Below, in pieces: positions 6,359-6,888 of a DNA stretch of 6,888 nt. Position numbers and translations under genes: made by a program. Below the pieces are notes generated by a model, which was not told where the DNA came from, did not search any database, and worked only from the letters and a program-made list of their open reading frames with translations. Every line of letters starts with the position of its first letter. The first letter of the stretch is position 1. The stretch spans positions 1 to 6,888 of the forward strand of contig JAGHSG010000013.1 in NCBI GenBank assembly GCA_018066005.1. The letters are read 5' to 3'. This DNA comes from Bacteroidales bacterium (GTDB lineage Bacteria > Bacteroidota > Bacteroidia > Bacteroidales > Paludibacteraceae).

Positions 6359-6430
6359 TAGCCCCTCCGGGAATCGAACCCGGATCTAAAGTTTAGGAAA
6401 CTCGTATTCTATCCGTTGAACTAAAGGGCC
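6359..6430 (-). tRNA. tRNA-Arg (anticodon CCT, reads AGG)
   Basis: The minus strand folds into a 72-nt cloverleaf. The acceptor stem is GGCCCTT/AGGGGCT with G-U pairs, and the D arm is GTTC/GAAT with an 8-nt loop. The anticodon loop TTCCTAA has CCT at 6397-6395. There is a 4-nt variable loop, a perfect T stem CCGGG/CCCGG with loop TTCGAAT, and discriminator A at 6359. The 3' CCA is not encoded; CTA follows the discriminator. The anticodon stem CGAGT/ACTTT has a C27-U43 mismatch and a G-U pair at its base. The gene lies between a large palindrome (6 nt upstream) and the RNase HI gene (16 nt downstream). Confidence 0.93.
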
Positions 6431-6436
6431 CTCGTC

Positions 6437-6498
6437 GGAGCAACAACCTCGCAAGGGTTGATTGCCGCGCTGCTTAATCAACAGGCGAGTTGTGCTCC
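6437..6498. other. 62-nt imperfect palindrome directly upstream of tRNA-Arg
   Basis: The left arm GGAGCAACAACCTCGC (6437-6452) pairs with GCGAGTTGTGCTCC (6485-6498), leaving single-base bulges A6443 and C6448. Inside, GTTGATT (6457-6463) pairs perfectly with AATCAAC (6476-6482) around a 12-nt GC-rich loop. Together this gives about 22 base pairs. There is no run of U after it in either direction, so it is not a standard terminator. It ends 6 nt before the tRNA 5' end. It may be a pre-tRNA leader structure, a small RNA or a REP-like repeat; the sequence alone does not decide. Confidence 0.55.
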
Positions 6499-6504
6499 TC
6501 CTCT

Positions 6505-6532
6505 TCGAAAAACCTCTTATGAGCTTTTTCGA
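6505..6532 (-). terminator. Probable terminator hairpin overlapping the end of the DUF2461 gene
   Basis: The inverted repeat TCGAAAAA-x-CTC/GAG-x-TTTTTCGA has a 4-nt loop (6517-6520) and one mismatch (6513/6524), giving 11 pairs. The A-tract/T-tract arms resemble the gapA terminator. The stop codon TAA (6519-6517) of the upstream gene lies in the loop, so half the stem is coding. The U-tract is five bases and inside the stem, so termination may be partial and could let transcription continue into the tRNA. Confidence 0.5.
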
Positions 6533-6888
6533 GTTGTTATATTATATTCTTCGAACGTATAATTAAGAAAGTCATTCATCGGTTTGGCAGCACGGGCTAT
6601 ATCTAATAAGTGGGACATAAAGTCCGGCGCACATACTTGGGCATCCGTCAGGGGCGTGGAGAATGTATAGGCCTTGCGTTTGAGCCAATCCGTAATTTTG
6701 GTAAATCGGGGAGATGGTGAATCGGTGAGTTTGTCGGAAATTTCGTTGAGTTGTTCTTCATAGCCGGCAGGGATTTTTTTGAGCATCCAATCGGTATCAA
6801 AATCGCCGAAGTAACGTTTCCATTGGGGATTAGACATAATCTGCTCCACTTCGTCATAATTCGCCAAAATCTCTTTGCGTAATGCCGT
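6517..6888 (-). CDS. DUF2461 family protein, C-terminal part
   Basis: The frame is open to the window edge, so the N-terminus lies outside and 123 codons are visible; the TTG at 6867 is internal, not the start. The visible start TALRKEILANYDEVEQIMSN, then QWKRYFGDFDTDWMLKKIPAGYEE, matches the C-terminal half of DUF2461 (TIGR02453). That family shows '-lr-eI--n--e---i---p-f-kyFG-l----LK--PkGY' there. The final block, FSTPLTDAQVCAPDFMSHLL then AKPMNDFLNYTFEEY, matches the family's 'plsd-e--spdf-----e-fka-kPl-dfLN'. The biochemical role of the family is not established. The gene ends inside a hairpin, with its TAA in the loop. It is separated from the tRNA by 86 nt holding the palindrome. Confidence 0.82.
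   Translation of the reverse strand, partial: TALRKEILANYDEVEQIMSNPQWKRYFGDFDTDWMLKKIPAGYEEQLNEISDKLTDSPSPRFTKITDWLKRKAYTFSTPLTDAQVCAPDFMSHLLDIARAAKPMNDFLNYTFEEYNITTRKSS

Noticed and set aside
6359..6430. tRNA-Arg as an integration site of a mobile element
   Set aside because: No repeat of the tRNA 3' end was found elsewhere in the window, and no integrase or phage gene is present; the flanks are housekeeping genes.
6865..6867. TTG as the start of the DUF2461 gene
   Set aside because: The frame continues upstream to the window edge with family-like sequence (TALRKEI), so the gene is truncated by the window, not started here.

Overview
The window looks like chromosomal DNA of a Bacteroidales bacterium (phylum Bacteroidota). 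Three promoters have the phylum-specific form TTTG - 20 nt - TAnnTTTG, and leaders are A/T-rich without Shine-Dalgarno sequences. The proteins also fit: an RNase HI ending in GEIPADFGRK, a BamA/TamA-like protein, and a secreted protein with a short type IX-like C-terminal tail. The exact genus cannot be read from this sequence. All genes I can support lie on the minus strand, so transcription runs from high to low coordinates.

From right to left: the 3' part of a DUF2461-family gene (6888-6517) ends in a hairpin whose loop is its stop codon. A strong 62-nt imperfect palindrome (6437-6498) follows, then tRNA-Arg(CCT) (6430-6359). A compact RNase HI gene (6342-5920) starts 16 nt after the tRNA and is probably co-transcribed with it. 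Next comes gapA, glyceraldehyde-3-phosphate dehydrogenase (5756-4689), with its own promoter and a leader of about 55 nt. It ends with an exact 8-bp-period array of five ACTAG units and an intrinsic terminator with a UUCG tetraloop. A monocistronic secreted repeat protein of unknown function (4532-2613) follows under its own promoter. The last unit is a tight three-gene operon: a membrane-anchored PlsC-like acyltransferase (2528-1494), a DUF819 multispanning membrane protein (1491-235) and the first 76 codons of a BamA/TamA-like outer membrane protein (230-1). The intergenic gaps in this operon are 2 and 4 nt, which suggests a shared envelope-related role, though no pathway can be named.

Most of the window is ordinary housekeeping and envelope gene content. 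I see no clear defence system, mobile element, CRISPR array or biosynthetic cluster. The most unusual signals are non-coding. By eye, all five CTAG tetranucleotides in the window fall inside 36 bp at an exact 8-bp period behind gapA. The other is the large palindrome directly upstream of tRNA-Arg. Among proteins, the four-domain secreted protein is the least explained. Two genes have misleading upstream GTG/TTG starts lying inside their own promoters; the starts given here correct them.
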